A DNA stretch of 64,000 nucleotides, from assembly GCA_001028025.1 (NCBI GenBank), contig LDAQ01000001.1, forward strand, positions 1-64,000, in the 5' to 3' direction. Origin of the DNA: Faecalicatena fissicatena (GTDB lineage Bacteria > Bacillota > Clostridia > Lachnospirales > Lachnospiraceae). Below the pieces are notes generated by a model. It was not told where the DNA came from, searched no databases, and worked only from the letters and a program-made list of their open reading frames with translations. Below, in pieces: positions 27,685 to 35,841 of the stretch. Position 1 is the first letter of the stretch; each line of letters opens with the position of its first letter. A program made the position numbers and the translations under genes.

Positions 27685-28012
27685 TGGTTCATCCAGTCGG
27701 AAAGAAAACCTTCCGCCTCGGAGGCGCTGCTGGGCGGGAGCGGTGGATCTGTATTGGCTTCGAGGAAAGGATATTAAGGGGGGATACGAATCTGTAAATA
27801 CTTTATGGATAGAATATCAAAGGGAGAGATAGATTGTTATCTGCTTCGTGGAATGACCACCAGGAGAAGTGGTGGAACAGAACTGAATTGAGACCAGCAT
27901 AGCAGCTAATATCATTATGTAATGGGGACTACTCGATCCCCTTTGCCAGTGCAATCCGCTGCCCCCGATAAAATCCCCCATGAATTTAATATATCCGCCG
28001 GATGAACCCAGC

Positions 28013-28312
28013 CTGTCGGTGGAGGGAGGAAGGACGGTGCGGGGGAAACTTCCGGGAACCTTTTTTGCAGGCATAGAGAGCGCCGTAGTCTCACTTGATA
28101 AAAACCACAGCGGATGGAAAGGCTAAACTCTGCTTCCGAAGCAGAGTTTAAGCCGGCCTGAGCCGTGCAATTCATCAGAATTGCGCGGTGAATGCCGGTG
28201 GTGCCTTTCCATCCGCTGTGGTTTTTATCTAGTGAGACTTGGCAAACGGACCGCCAGCAAAAAAGGTTCCCGGAAGTTTCCCCCGTACCGTCCTTCCTCC
28301 CTCCACCGACAG
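28013..28312 (+). repeat. Large Y-shaped palindromic element C
   Basis: 300 bp, the longest copy. The arms of about 110 bp (28013-28123 and 28203-28312) pair with some internal loops. Well-matched blocks include CTGTCGGTGGAGGGAGGA with its complement and a block around ACCACAGCGGATGGAAAGGC. The centre has a simple hairpin (28124-28150: TAAACTCTGCTTC/GAAGCAGAGTTTA), then a complex one (28152-28199: GCCGGC/GCCGGT, 5+5 loop, CCGTGCAATTC-ATCA-GAATTGCGCGG). Orientation opposite to A and B. It ends 33 bp before the promoter of the export operon. Confidence 0.85.
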
Positions 28313-28345
28313 TCGTCCCTCTCCGAAATAAATTTCCATAAATTT

Positions 28346-28377
28346 TGAGACAATTCATTGTGTTACAACGTATATAT
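28346..28377 (+). promoter_or_regulatory. ECF-type promoter of the export operon (site 1 of 3)
   Basis: TGAGACAA, 15 nt, CGTATATAT. Both blocks are identical at 33481 and 36631. TGAGAC with CGTA at 16-17 bp is the usual shape of ECF sigma promoters. It lies 43 bp before the HlyD-like start codon. The likely sigma factor is encoded at 34184. Confidence 0.75.
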
Positions 28378-28420
28378 TTTAATAAACCAGGACGAGTATG
28401 TGTTGGAACAGGAGGCAGGG

Positions 28421-29020
28421 ATGGAAAAAAACGAGATTTTCAGGAAGTCTAATCTGGAGCGGATTTCTTCTCCGGAAAAAATGAATGACTATATCAAGGT
28501 AATAAATCCGAGTGTTATTTTGATGCTGCTGGCTTTGGGCTTACTGCTCATCGGCGGCTGTGTCTGGGGATTTCTGGGAAACATTCCCCAGACGGAGAGT
28601 CTAACGGGGGCTTTTTATTCCTCGGACGGGAGTGGGCCGTGCGACCGGGTGGCAGCGGTGGTTTCGGTGGAAACGGCGGCAAAGCTGGAAGCGGGCATGC
28701 AGGTGCAGGTGTCACCCGATGCGGTGGACAGGGATACATATGGGTATATGAAGGGAAAGATCGAATCTGTAGGACAATATCCAGCTGGAAAAGAAGAAGT
28801 TTTGGACTTGGTGCATAATGAGCAGCTGGCCGATTATCTTATGCCCGGGGATGTGGGAATGCTGGTAGTGATAGCCATGGACGAGGACAGCAGTTCGGCG
28901 AGCGGTATCCTGTGGTCCGGCGAAAAAGGGCAGGCTATTGAGGTGAAGGACGGAGCCACCTGTTCGGCACTGGCAATCACAAAGAATCAGAAGCCGATCG
29001 AACTGATATTAGGAGACTAG
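28421..29020 (+). CDS. Short HlyD-like adaptor of the NHLM-type peptide export system
   Basis: 199 residues. A short cytoplasmic start and one membrane helix (about 30-50: ILMLLALGLLLIGGCVWGF) are followed by an outside beta-barrel-like region with the AKLEAGMQVQVSPDAV motif of membrane-fusion proteins. Family members are usually about twice as long; the coiled-coil hairpin is missing here. The ATG at 28421 follows AGGAGGCAGGG. It opens an operon with two ABC transporters (11-bp gaps). Assignment to the NHLM secretion-protein family rests mainly on this context. Confidence 0.75.
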   Translation: MEKNEIFRKSNLERISSPEKMNDYIKVINPSVILMLLALGLLLIGGCVWGFLGNIPQTESLTGAFYSSDGSGPCDRVAAVVSVETAAKLEAGMQVQVSPDAVDRDTYGYMKGKIESVGQYPAGKEEVLDLVHNEQLADYLMPGDVGMLVVIAMDEDSSSASGILWSGEKGQAIEVKDGATCSALAITKNQKPIELILGD

Positions 29021-29031
29021 GAGGGAAAAGC

Positions 29032-31176
29032 ATGTCAAAACCAGTTAAAGTTCCGGTAGTTATGCAGATGGAAGCTCTGGAATGCGGTGCTGCTTCCCTT
29101 GCGATGATACTGGCTTACCACGGAAGATGGGTGCCTCTGGATAAGATGAGGCTGGCCTGCGGTGTTTCCAGAGATGGGACAAGCGTTAAGAGCCTGAAGG
29201 TGGCAGCGGCAGAGTACGGGCTCACGGCCAAAGCATACCGCTATGAAATCGATATGGTGAAGGACATTCACGTGCCTGCGATTATCCACTGGAATTTCAA
29301 TCATTTTGTAGTATTATGCGGATTTAGTGTAAAAGGAGCGGTGATTAACGATCCAGCCCGGGGGCGCGTCACCGTGCCGATGAAAGAATTTGACCGGGCA
29401 TTTACCGGTATCGTGGTTGCCTTTGAGAAGAATGAGAGTTTCGAGGCAGGCGGGGAAAAAAGAAGTATACTTGGTTTCGCAAAGAAAAGGCTGGCAGGGA
29501 CTAAGTCGGCCATTATTTTTGTGTTTATCACGACGGTCCTTGTGACAGTAGTGGGGATTGTACAGCCGCTGTTTTCAAAAGTTTTTATGGACAGCATACT
29601 GGGCAAGGGGCAGTCGGACTGGCTGATGCCGTTTATCGGAATCATGGCTGCCGTTGTTCTGTTCAGTATCGTGGTGAATCTGCTGCAGGCGGTCTATATG
29701 CGGAAGATCCAGGGAAAGTTTGCGATCGTGGCCAATTCAGAGTTTATGTGGCATGTACTCAGGCTTCCCATGAATTTCTTTTCTCAGAGAAATGCGGGGG
29801 ATCTGGTGAACCGGCAGGGACTGAACCAGTCGATTACAAACACACTGGTTGGAGAGCTTGCACCCACCGGTCTGGATCTGATTACGCTGGTGCTGTATCT
29901 TGTTATTATGCTGCGGTACAGCGTGATTCTTACGGCAGTTGGACTGGTCACCGTTTTAATCAACCTTTTCTCGGCCGGATATATTTCCAATAAAGTGATG
30001 AATATCAGCCGTGTGGCTATGCGTGAACGCGGAAAAGTAGAAAGCACAACGACTTCCGGGATTGAGATGATCGAGACGATCAAGGCGGCGGGAGCGGAAA
30101 ATGGATTTTTTGAACGCTGGTCCGGGTTCATCGCAAGGGAATCCGTGGAGAATAACCGGATTCTTAAGACATCCCTTTATATGAATACCATTCCCCAGTT
30201 TCTCTCCACACTGGCCAATGCATCCGTACTTCTGATTGGTGCGCTGCTGATTATACAGGGAGATTTTACAGTTGGTATGCTGATGGCATTTCAGGGATTT
30301 ATCGCGCAGTTTATTTCTCCGGCGCTGGCCCTGACCAATGTGGGGACCACCATACAGCAGATGAAGGCATCGATGGAGCGCGTGGAAGATGTCATGGATT
30401 ACCCTCCGGATATTGATTACAGCAAAGAAGAGGATGAAGAGCTGACAGAGGCGAAGAAGCTCTCAGGGGATATCAGACTTAAAAATGTAACATTTGGCTA
30501 CAGTACCAGATCAAAACCGTTGATCAGCGATTTCAGCATTCATATTAAGCCTGGTTCCAAAATTGCATTTGTTGGTGCTTCCGGGTGCGGAAAATCTACC
30601 ATGACGAAGCTGATTTCCGGGCTGTATAAGCCATGGTCCGGCAACATTGAATTCGACGGGAAGCCGATGGATAAGACAAACCATATGGTATTTACCAGCT
30701 CTGTGGCGGTTGTGGATCAGGATATTATTATGTTTGAGGATTCGATCCGTAACAATATTAAGATGTGGGACGAATCCATAGAAGACTTTGAAATGATTAT
30801 GGCGGCTAAAGATGCCAGTATGCATGAGGAGATTATGCTGAGGGACGGTTACGGCTGTAAACTCTCGGAAGGCGGAAAGAACTTCTCGGGCGGGCAGAGA
30901 CAGAGACTGGAAATTGCGCGTGTACTTGCCCAGGATCCCAGTATCGTGATTCTGGATGAGGCCACCAGTGCGCTGGATGCAAAGACAGAATATGAAGTGA
31001 TCAATGCCATCAAAGAGCGGGGGATTACCTGTATTATCGTGGCCCACCGTCTGTCTACGATACGGGACTGCGATGAAATTGTTGTTATGAATTACGGCGA
31101 GGTTGTGGAGCGGGGAACTCATGAAGAACTGATGAAGAATGAGGGACTCTATACACAGCTGATTACAACAGAATAG
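29032..31176 (+). CDS. Peptide-exporting ABC transporter with C39 leader peptidase
   Basis: 714 residues. The N-terminal C39 peptidase domain has an intact triad: Cys18 (MEALECGAASLAMIL), His91 (NHFVVL) and Asp107 (NDPARG), with Gln12 for the oxyanion hole. It should cut after a double-glycine leader. A six-helix membrane domain (about 155-430) is followed by the ATPase with GASGCGKS, FSGGQRQR and ILDEATSALD. This matches transporter 1 of the NHLM system. Its substrate is most likely the peptide encoded at 33566. Confidence 0.93.
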   Translation: MSKPVKVPVVMQMEALECGAASLAMILAYHGRWVPLDKMRLACGVSRDGTSVKSLKVAAAEYGLTAKAYRYEIDMVKDIHVPAIIHWNFNHFVVLCGFSVKGAVINDPARGRVTVPMKEFDRAFTGIVVAFEKNESFEAGGEKRSILGFAKKRLAGTKSAIIFVFITTVLVTVVGIVQPLFSKVFMDSILGKGQSDWLMPFIGIMAAVVLFSIVVNLLQAVYMRKIQGKFAIVANSEFMWHVLRLPMNFFSQRNAGDLVNRQGLNQSITNTLVGELAPTGLDLITLVLYLVIMLRYSVILTAVGLVTVLINLFSAGYISNKVMNISRVAMRERGKVESTTTSGIEMIETIKAAGAENGFFERWSGFIARESVENNRILKTSLYMNTIPQFLSTLANASVLLIGALLIIQGDFTVGMLMAFQGFIAQFISPALALTNVGTTIQQMKASMERVEDVMDYPPDIDYSKEEDEELTEAKKLSGDIRLKNVTFGYSTRSKPLISDFSIHIKPGSKIAFVGASGCGKSTMTKLISGLYKPWSGNIEFDGKPMDKTNHMVFTSSVAVVDQDIIMFEDSIRNNIKMWDESIEDFEMIMAAKDASMHEEIMLRDGYGCKLSEGGKNFSGGQRQRLEIARVLAQDPSIVILDEATSALDAKTEYEVINAIKERGITCIIVAHRLSTIRDCDEIVVMNYGEVVERGTHEELMKNEGLYTQLITTE

Positions 31177-31187
31177 GGAGGGGCTAT

Positions 31188-33362
31188 ATGAGTTGGTTTG
31201 GTGAACAGCTGGAAGAAAGAAAAAAGAAAGACACGGAATTGTTCGAGAACGCCTTCCAGAACCTTTCCTCTGTTGTCATGCCTTCTGCGGGAAAGCAGAA
31301 GATGGAGGACGATATTGAGGCGTCGCAGAATGCGATCGAAGAAATTCTGAAATATATGCGTGTAAAAATTGTGGAAGTGCCCGGTGATGTCAAAGGGCTG
31401 AATGACCAGCTGGAATATATGCTGAGGCCGACTGGGATTATGAGGCGCCGTGTGGAGCTTTCTGATACCTGGTACAGAGATTCCATCAATCCTCTTTTGG
31501 CGGCAAAGAAGGACGGGACGGTAGTTGCACTATTACCCAGCCACACAAGCGGATATAGTTATTATGACAGGGAAAAACAGAAAAAGGTGCGGGTTACAAA
31601 AAGGACGGCAGAGGAATTTGACATAGATGCCTTTTGTTTTTACAGGCCTCTTCCATTGAAGAAACTTACAATCAAAGATCTCATCTTTTTCATGGCCAGA
31701 AGTTTAAGTATAGGGGATTACATATATCTGGCGGTATTGACTATGGCAGTCAGCCTGATTGGTCTTGTTACTCCCTATGCGACTCAGATGATATTTTCCA
31801 GTGTCATTCCCACGGGAGTCAGTTTTTATGTACTTCCGATGACGATCCTGCTAATTACATCACTTGTGGCAAGTAACCTGTTCAATATGTGTAATTCAAT
31901 ACTGGATACAAAGATCGAAAAAAAACTGAGCGTGTCTGTAAAGAGCGCGACTATGGCAAGAGTTCTTTTGCTGCCGGCAGGTTTTTTTAAAACATATTCC
32001 TCGGGTGAGCTTTCGAAGCGTCTGGAAAGCATGGAGAAGCTTTCCAAGATTCTGCAGGACACGATTATGAACACAGGGCTTACGGCAGTGTTCTCAATCG
32101 TCTATGTGATACAGATTATCGGGTATTCAAAACCGCTGGCAATTGCGGCCATTGTAATCCTGCTGGTGAATCTGCTGTATACACTGGTCAGCAGTATTCT
32201 GCAGCTCGGCTACTCACGGCGGAGACTGGGGGCAGAGGCAAAGTTAAACGGTATGGTATTTTCTCTGTTTTCGGGCATACAGAAGATCAAACTGTCCGGC
32301 TCGGAAAAGCGTATGTTTGGGCGCTGGGCAAAAAAATACAGGGAGAGTGCAGATCTGGAGTATAATCCGCCGCTGATTTTAAAAATAGCGCCGGTATTCA
32401 ATGTTATTTTTACATTTGGAAATCTGTTGGTTTTATATTATGTTGCTGCGGTCAATCATGTGTCTGCGGCAGACTATGTTGCCTTTACAGCGTCTTATGG
32501 CATGGTGAGTACTGCGGTTATGGGGCTTGCCAGCATTACGAATGTGATATCGGATATTAAGCCGGTGATGGAAATGGTAGAGCCGATCCTGCACACCCTG
32601 CCGGAGATCGAGGAAAATAAGAAAGTGGTTACGAAGTTAAATGGTTCGATTGAGCTTAGCAACATCTCCTTCCAGTATTCACCGGATGGGCCTAAGATAT
32701 TGGATAATCTCTCTCTGAAGATCCGCCCGAATCAATATGTGGCAATCGTAGGTAAAACGGGCTGCGGTAAATCCACACTGATGAGAATCCTGCTGGGCTT
32801 TGAAAAGCCGCAGACGGGCGCGGTCTACTATGATGGGAAGGATCTGAGCTCTCTGGATGTAAAGTCGGTGCGCAGGAATATCGGGGTGGTTATGCAGAAC
32901 AGCTCCCTGTTTTCCGGAGATATTTATTCTAATATTGTAGTGTCTGCGCCGTGGCTCACCCTGGAAGAAGCCTGGGAAGCTGCGAGAATGGCGGGGATCG
33001 CGGGGGACATCGAGCGAATGCCAATGAATATGCACACGATTATATCTGAAGGAAGCGGAGGTATATCCGGCGGGCAGAAGCAAAGGCTGATGATTGCCAG
33101 GGCCATAGCGCCGAAACCTAAGATTATTATGTTTGATGAGGCGACGTCTGCACTGGATAACATTACCCAGAAGCAGGTGTCAGAATCTCTGAACAGCCTG
33201 CGCAGTACCAGGATTGTTATTGCCCACAGATTATCGACCATTAAGCAGTGTGACAGAATCATCTTCCTGGAAAACGGGAGGATTGCGGAAGACGGAACCT
33301 TTAAAGAACTGGTTGAAAAGGACGGGCTCTTTGCCCAGCTGGTAAAAAGACAGATGCTGTAA
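31188..33362 (+). CDS. Second ABC transporter of the NHLM-type export system
   Basis: 724 residues. An N-terminal stretch of about 150 residues without peptidase residues precedes the membrane domain (about 175-440). The ATPase has GKTGCGKS, ISGGQKQR and MFDEATSALD. This matches NHLM transporter 2, which acts with the peptidase-bearing partner encoded 11 bp upstream, possibly as a heterodimer. The 203 bp after its stop hold GC-rich inverted repeats (GGCGGCCGC / GCGGCAGCCGCC) and then a new promoter. Confidence 0.9.
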   Translation: MSWFGEQLEERKKKDTELFENAFQNLSSVVMPSAGKQKMEDDIEASQNAIEEILKYMRVKIVEVPGDVKGLNDQLEYMLRPTGIMRRRVELSDTWYRDSINPLLAAKKDGTVVALLPSHTSGYSYYDREKQKKVRVTKRTAEEFDIDAFCFYRPLPLKKLTIKDLIFFMARSLSIGDYIYLAVLTMAVSLIGLVTPYATQMIFSSVIPTGVSFYVLPMTILLITSLVASNLFNMCNSILDTKIEKKLSVSVKSATMARVLLLPAGFFKTYSSGELSKRLESMEKLSKILQDTIMNTGLTAVFSIVYVIQIIGYSKPLAIAAIVILLVNLLYTLVSSILQLGYSRRRLGAEAKLNGMVFSLFSGIQKIKLSGSEKRMFGRWAKKYRESADLEYNPPLILKIAPVFNVIFTFGNLLVLYYVAAVNHVSAADYVAFTASYGMVSTAVMGLASITNVISDIKPVMEMVEPILHTLPEIEENKKVVTKLNGSIELSNISFQYSPDGPKILDNLSLKIRPNQYVAIVGKTGCGKSTLMRILLGFEKPQTGAVYYDGKDLSSLDVKSVRRNIGVVMQNSSLFSGDIYSNIVVSAPWLTLEEAWEAARMAGIAGDIERMPMNMHTIISEGSGGISGGQKQRLMIARAIAPKPKIIMFDEATSALDNITQKQVSESLNSLRSTRIVIAHRLSTIKQCDRIIFLENGRIAEDGTFKELVEKDGLFAQLVKRQML

Positions 33363-33480
33363 GCCGCAGCCAGAAGCCTCGCGGCGGCCGCAGTGATTGA
33401 CTCTTGCGGCAGCCGCCAGGGACAGACAGGCCTCCGCTTTGGCTCATTCCTCAGGGGAATAAAAAGATTTTCTTAAAAAA

Positions 33481-33511
33481 TGAGACAATACAAAACAGCG
33501 GCCGTATATAT
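33481..33511 (+). promoter_or_regulatory. ECF-type promoter of the precursor peptide (site 2 of 3)
   Basis: TGAGACAA, 14 nt, CGTATATAT, identical blocks to sites 28346 and 36631. It is 54 bp before the peptide start codon, giving the precursor gene its own promoter. Confidence 0.75.
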
Positions 33512-33565
33512 AATTACAACAAACAAATAGCAACAAGCTATTTCATATCAAAGGAGGAAATAAGA

Positions 33566-33811
33566 ATGTCAGAAGAAAAGAAAGCAGTAGAGTTAACAGA
33601 AATGGAACTGGAAAGTGTAGACGGTGGATCAGGTACTTACAACGGACACAGAATCACAACAGGAATTACTTCCGCAAAAGGATGTCCATGCTATGAGCCA
33701 GGTTCAAACTTCTATAACAGAAAAATTCTTGCTGTCGGCAGTACATGCGGGGCATGCAGACATATGATGACAGAAGACGGATGGCATTTATGTGACGCCA
33801 GAAACGATTAA
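33566..33811 (+). CDS. Double-glycine precursor peptide with five-cysteine core
   Basis: 81 residues behind AAAGGAGG. The leader ends LTEMELESVDGG and fits the C39 consensus: Leu at -12, Glu-Leu at -8/-7, Val at -4, Gly-Gly at -2/-1. Cleavage after residue 21 would release a 60-residue core starting SGTYNGHRI. The core has Cys at 40, 42, 61, 64 and 76 (CPC, CGAC, HLC) plus several His. No lanthipeptide, radical-SAM or cyclodehydratase gene is nearby, so disulfides or metal binding are more likely than heavy modification. I do not recognise the family; bacteriocin and signal peptide are both possible. Confidence 0.85.
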   Translation: MSEEKKAVELTEMELESVDGGSGTYNGHRITTGITSAKGCPCYEPGSNFYNRKILAVGSTCGACRHMMTEDGWHLCDARND

Positions 33812-33824
33812 TTACTTAAGACCT

Positions 33825-33854
33825 GGATGTGCCAATGGAGACATTGGCACATCC
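33825..33854 (+). other. Intercistronic 13-bp hairpin
   Basis: GGATGTGCCAATG-GAGA-CATTGGCACATCC, a perfect 13-bp stem with a GNRA tetraloop, no U-run. It lies 13 bp after the peptide stop. Such hairpins protect abundant precursor mRNA from 3' decay and lower readthrough to the next gene. Confidence 0.75.
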
Positions 33855-33876
33855 GAATGTCGTTAAGGAGCAGACT

Positions 33877-34092
33877 ATGATTGAACAATGGAAACGGAAA
33901 GATTATTCAAAAGACAGCAAAATCCGGGATACACTGCTAAAAGACCTGCTGGCTTACCCAAGGAAAATGCAAAGAGAGATTCCCGAGGAATATGAGGAGC
34001 AGATTGCAGCGGCAGGGATCAGCCAGGGAGAGCAGGCAGCTTTGGAAGAATGGGAAAAAGAGAAGAAGTCAAATGGATACAAATTCCAGTAA
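33877..34092 (+). CDS. 71-residue charged protein next to the precursor
   Basis: ATG at 33877 behind TAAGGAG. The peptide is highly charged and probably helical (DYSKDSKIRDTLLKDLLAYP, then EEYEEQIAAAGISQGEQAAL), with no signal peptide, membrane helix or double-glycine leader. Not recognised. Its position between the precursor and the operon terminator suggests an immunity or leader-binding role, but nothing in the sequence proves one. Confidence 0.75.
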   Translation: MIEQWKRKDYSKDSKIRDTLLKDLLAYPRKMQREIPEEYEEQIAAAGISQGEQAALEEWEKEKKSNGYKFQ

Positions 34093-34137
34093 AAAAAGAG
34101 CAGAAACCGCAAACCGGAAATTCTGTTCTTTTTTTTT
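34093..34137 (+). terminator. Terminator of the precursor operon
   Basis: AAAAAGAGCAGAA pairs with TTCTGTTCTTTTT (one G-U), followed by further Ts. It separates the peptide unit from the sigma factor gene. Confidence 0.8.
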
Positions 34138-34183
34138 GCTAAAATACGGAGAAGGTATTTACGGGAGAGAAAGGAGATTCTGA

Positions 34184-34723
34184 ATGGACAGGGGTTTTGA
34201 TACGGAAACGGAATTGATTCATGTTTATGAAGAGTATTTTCCGAAGATTTATAATTATGTATATTATCAGATCAATAATCACGCTGTCGCAGATGACCTT
34301 GTGAGCAGCGTTTTTATGAAAGTAGTGGAGCATATAGGGACGTTCAATGAGCAAAAAGCATCTTTTTCAACCTGGATTTTTACCATTGCCAGACACGTAG
34401 TAATTGATTATTACAGAAAATTAAGGGCGGAATCCGATATTGACGATTATACAGATACCGTTCAGTGTTCTCTGTCATTTGAAGATGCCTACCGTGCTTA
34501 TACAGAAGAAGAAAATGGTGATGTTGAGGCGCTGATGAGTATCCTGAATGAAAAAGAAAAGCCGATTATTTTTCTTCGGTATTTTGAAGGATACAGTTTT
34601 GAAGAAATTGCGTCGAAGCTGGATAAGAACAGCAGCACAATACGGACCACACACGAACGTGCATTGAAAAAGATGCTTACATATCTGCAGCAGCAGGGTA
34701 TACGGTATGAGGACGTTATATAG
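34184..34723 (+). CDS. ECF-type RNA polymerase sigma factor
   Basis: 179 residues. Region 2 spans about 10-75 (YFPKIYNYVYYQINNHAVAD, then FSTWIFTIARHVVIDYYRK). Region 4 spans about 120-172 (YFEGYSFEEIASKLDKNSST). Regions 1 and 3 are absent, as in ECF factors. AAAGGAG precedes the ATG. It probably recognises the three identical promoters at 28346, 33481 and 36631, all within 6 kb. No classic membrane anti-sigma factor follows; the next gene is a small Cys-rich protein. Confidence 0.9.
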   Translation: MDRGFDTETELIHVYEEYFPKIYNYVYYQINNHAVADDLVSSVFMKVVEHIGTFNEQKASFSTWIFTIARHVVIDYYRKLRAESDIDDYTDTVQCSLSFEDAYRAYTEEENGDVEALMSILNEKEKPIIFLRYFEGYSFEEIASKLDKNSSTIRTTHERALKKMLTYLQQQGIRYEDVI

Positions 34724-34735
34724 AGGGGGATAGGG

Positions 34736-34960
34736 ATGGCAGTGAAAAAGGTAGATGGAATGATTGGAATTACAGCTGACGGGCATCCGATTATATTACC
34801 TGACTATGTTTGCCCATATTTTGAAGCAGACGCTGACAGCACCTGTGATGTAAAAGAATGCTGGTACTGCCGCTATGCGGATTTCCGGAAATCTAATGAA
34901 ATTATGCTGGAAAACAGTGTATGCCGCCATGTCCTGAATCAGGTAAAGACGAGAAAATAG
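34736..34960 (+). CDS. 74-residue Cys-rich protein after the sigma factor
   Basis: Starts 12 bp after the sigma factor stop, so the two are translationally linked. Cys at 26, 37, 42, 45 and 63 (VCPYF, STCDVKECWYCRYADF, SVCRH) suggest zinc or iron-sulfur binding. There is no membrane helix. A soluble, metal- or redox-sensing partner of the sigma factor is a reasonable guess, but the His-x3-Cys-x2-Cys of zinc anti-sigma factors is not present. Family not recognised. Confidence 0.75.
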   Translation: MAVKKVDGMIGITADGHPIILPDYVCPYFEADADSTCDVKECWYCRYADFRKSNEIMLENSVCRHVLNQVKTRK

Positions 34961-35101
34961 AGGACAGAGGCAAGGAAAGGCGGTTTGATAAATATCCTGA
35001 AAAAAATGTCAAATATCCCGGATTCCCCAGGGGATGTTTTTTGATGGTAATGTAAAAGGAAACGTCCTGTAAGGGAAAAATTGTTAAAAGGGGAAAACAA
35101 A

Positions 35102-35827
35102 ATGATTCAGATTGCAATTTGTGACGACAGCAGGGAAGACAGAAATGCCATAAAGTGCATTTTGGAGAGTTATTTTAAGAAAAGAAATGAAGAAATAAAG
35201 ACGATCGAATACGAGGATGGCGTGATCCTCCTGGATGATTATGCGGATAAGTCCGTGCATTTTTTCGACATCATTTTTCTGGATGTATTTATGAAAAAGT
35301 CTCAGGGGATTGATGTTGCAAAAAAGCTGAGATCGTACGATAAAAAGGTAAGTATCGTACTGACGACCGGAACCGAGGAATTCGCCATGTCAGGATATGC
35401 GGTCCACGCATATGGATATCTGGTGAAACCGGTACAAAAAGAGGCGATGAACAGCCTGCTGGATGATTTTGTCCGGTATTTCCATTGCGACAGAAAGCAG
35501 ACGCTTCTGATCAAAAACAGGAACGTCCGGGAGCGGATATCCTACGGCGAGATTATCTATATGGAAAGCATGAACCCATATGTCTATATCCACTTAAAAG
35601 ATGGAAGTGAACACCGGATTCATGCAAAGCTGGGAGATGTGGAAAAGGAGGTGACGGGAAAAAGTTTTATCCGCTGTCATCAGAGCTTTATCATCAATTT
35701 GTCTGAAGTTCACAAGGCAGATAAAGTCTTTCACATGTCAGATGGGACTGAGATTCCCATCCGGAGATCAGAATTAAAAGAGCTGAAGGAAAAGTACTAT
35801 CAGTATATCATACAGACGGGATTGTAG
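35102..35827 (+). CDS. LytTR-family response regulator (AgrA/ComE type)
   Basis: 241 residues. The receiver has the acidic pair Asp8-Asp9, phosphoacceptor Asp61 (IIFLDVF), Thr in LTTGT and Lys in LVKPV. A LytTR DNA-binding domain occupies about 140-238 (RCHQSFIINLSEVHKAD). The kinase gene follows after 14 bp. The ATG at 35102 matches the conserved receiver start. Such pairs usually read a secreted peptide; the locally exported peptide is an obvious candidate. Confidence 0.92.
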   Translation: MIQIAICDDSREDRNAIKCILESYFKKRNEEIKTIEYEDGVILLDDYADKSVHFFDIIFLDVFMKKSQGIDVAKKLRSYDKKVSIVLTTGTEEFAMSGYAVHAYGYLVKPVQKEAMNSLLDDFVRYFHCDRKQTLLIKNRNVRERISYGEIIYMESMNPYVYIHLKDGSEHRIHAKLGDVEKEVTGKSFIRCHQSFIINLSEVHKADKVFHMSDGTEIPIRRSELKELKEKYYQYIIQTGL

Positions 35828-35841
35828 CAGAGGAGGAAGAT

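Noticed and set aside
27915..28358. 147-codon open frame on the minus strand
   Set aside because: It runs through both arms of palindromic element C, so the openness follows from the palindrome; no binding site or domain.
33566..33811. Lanthipeptide or NHLP/Nif11-type precursor
   Set aside because: No modification enzyme nearby, and the leader is short and of double-glycine type instead of the long nitrile-hydratase-like or Nif11 leader.
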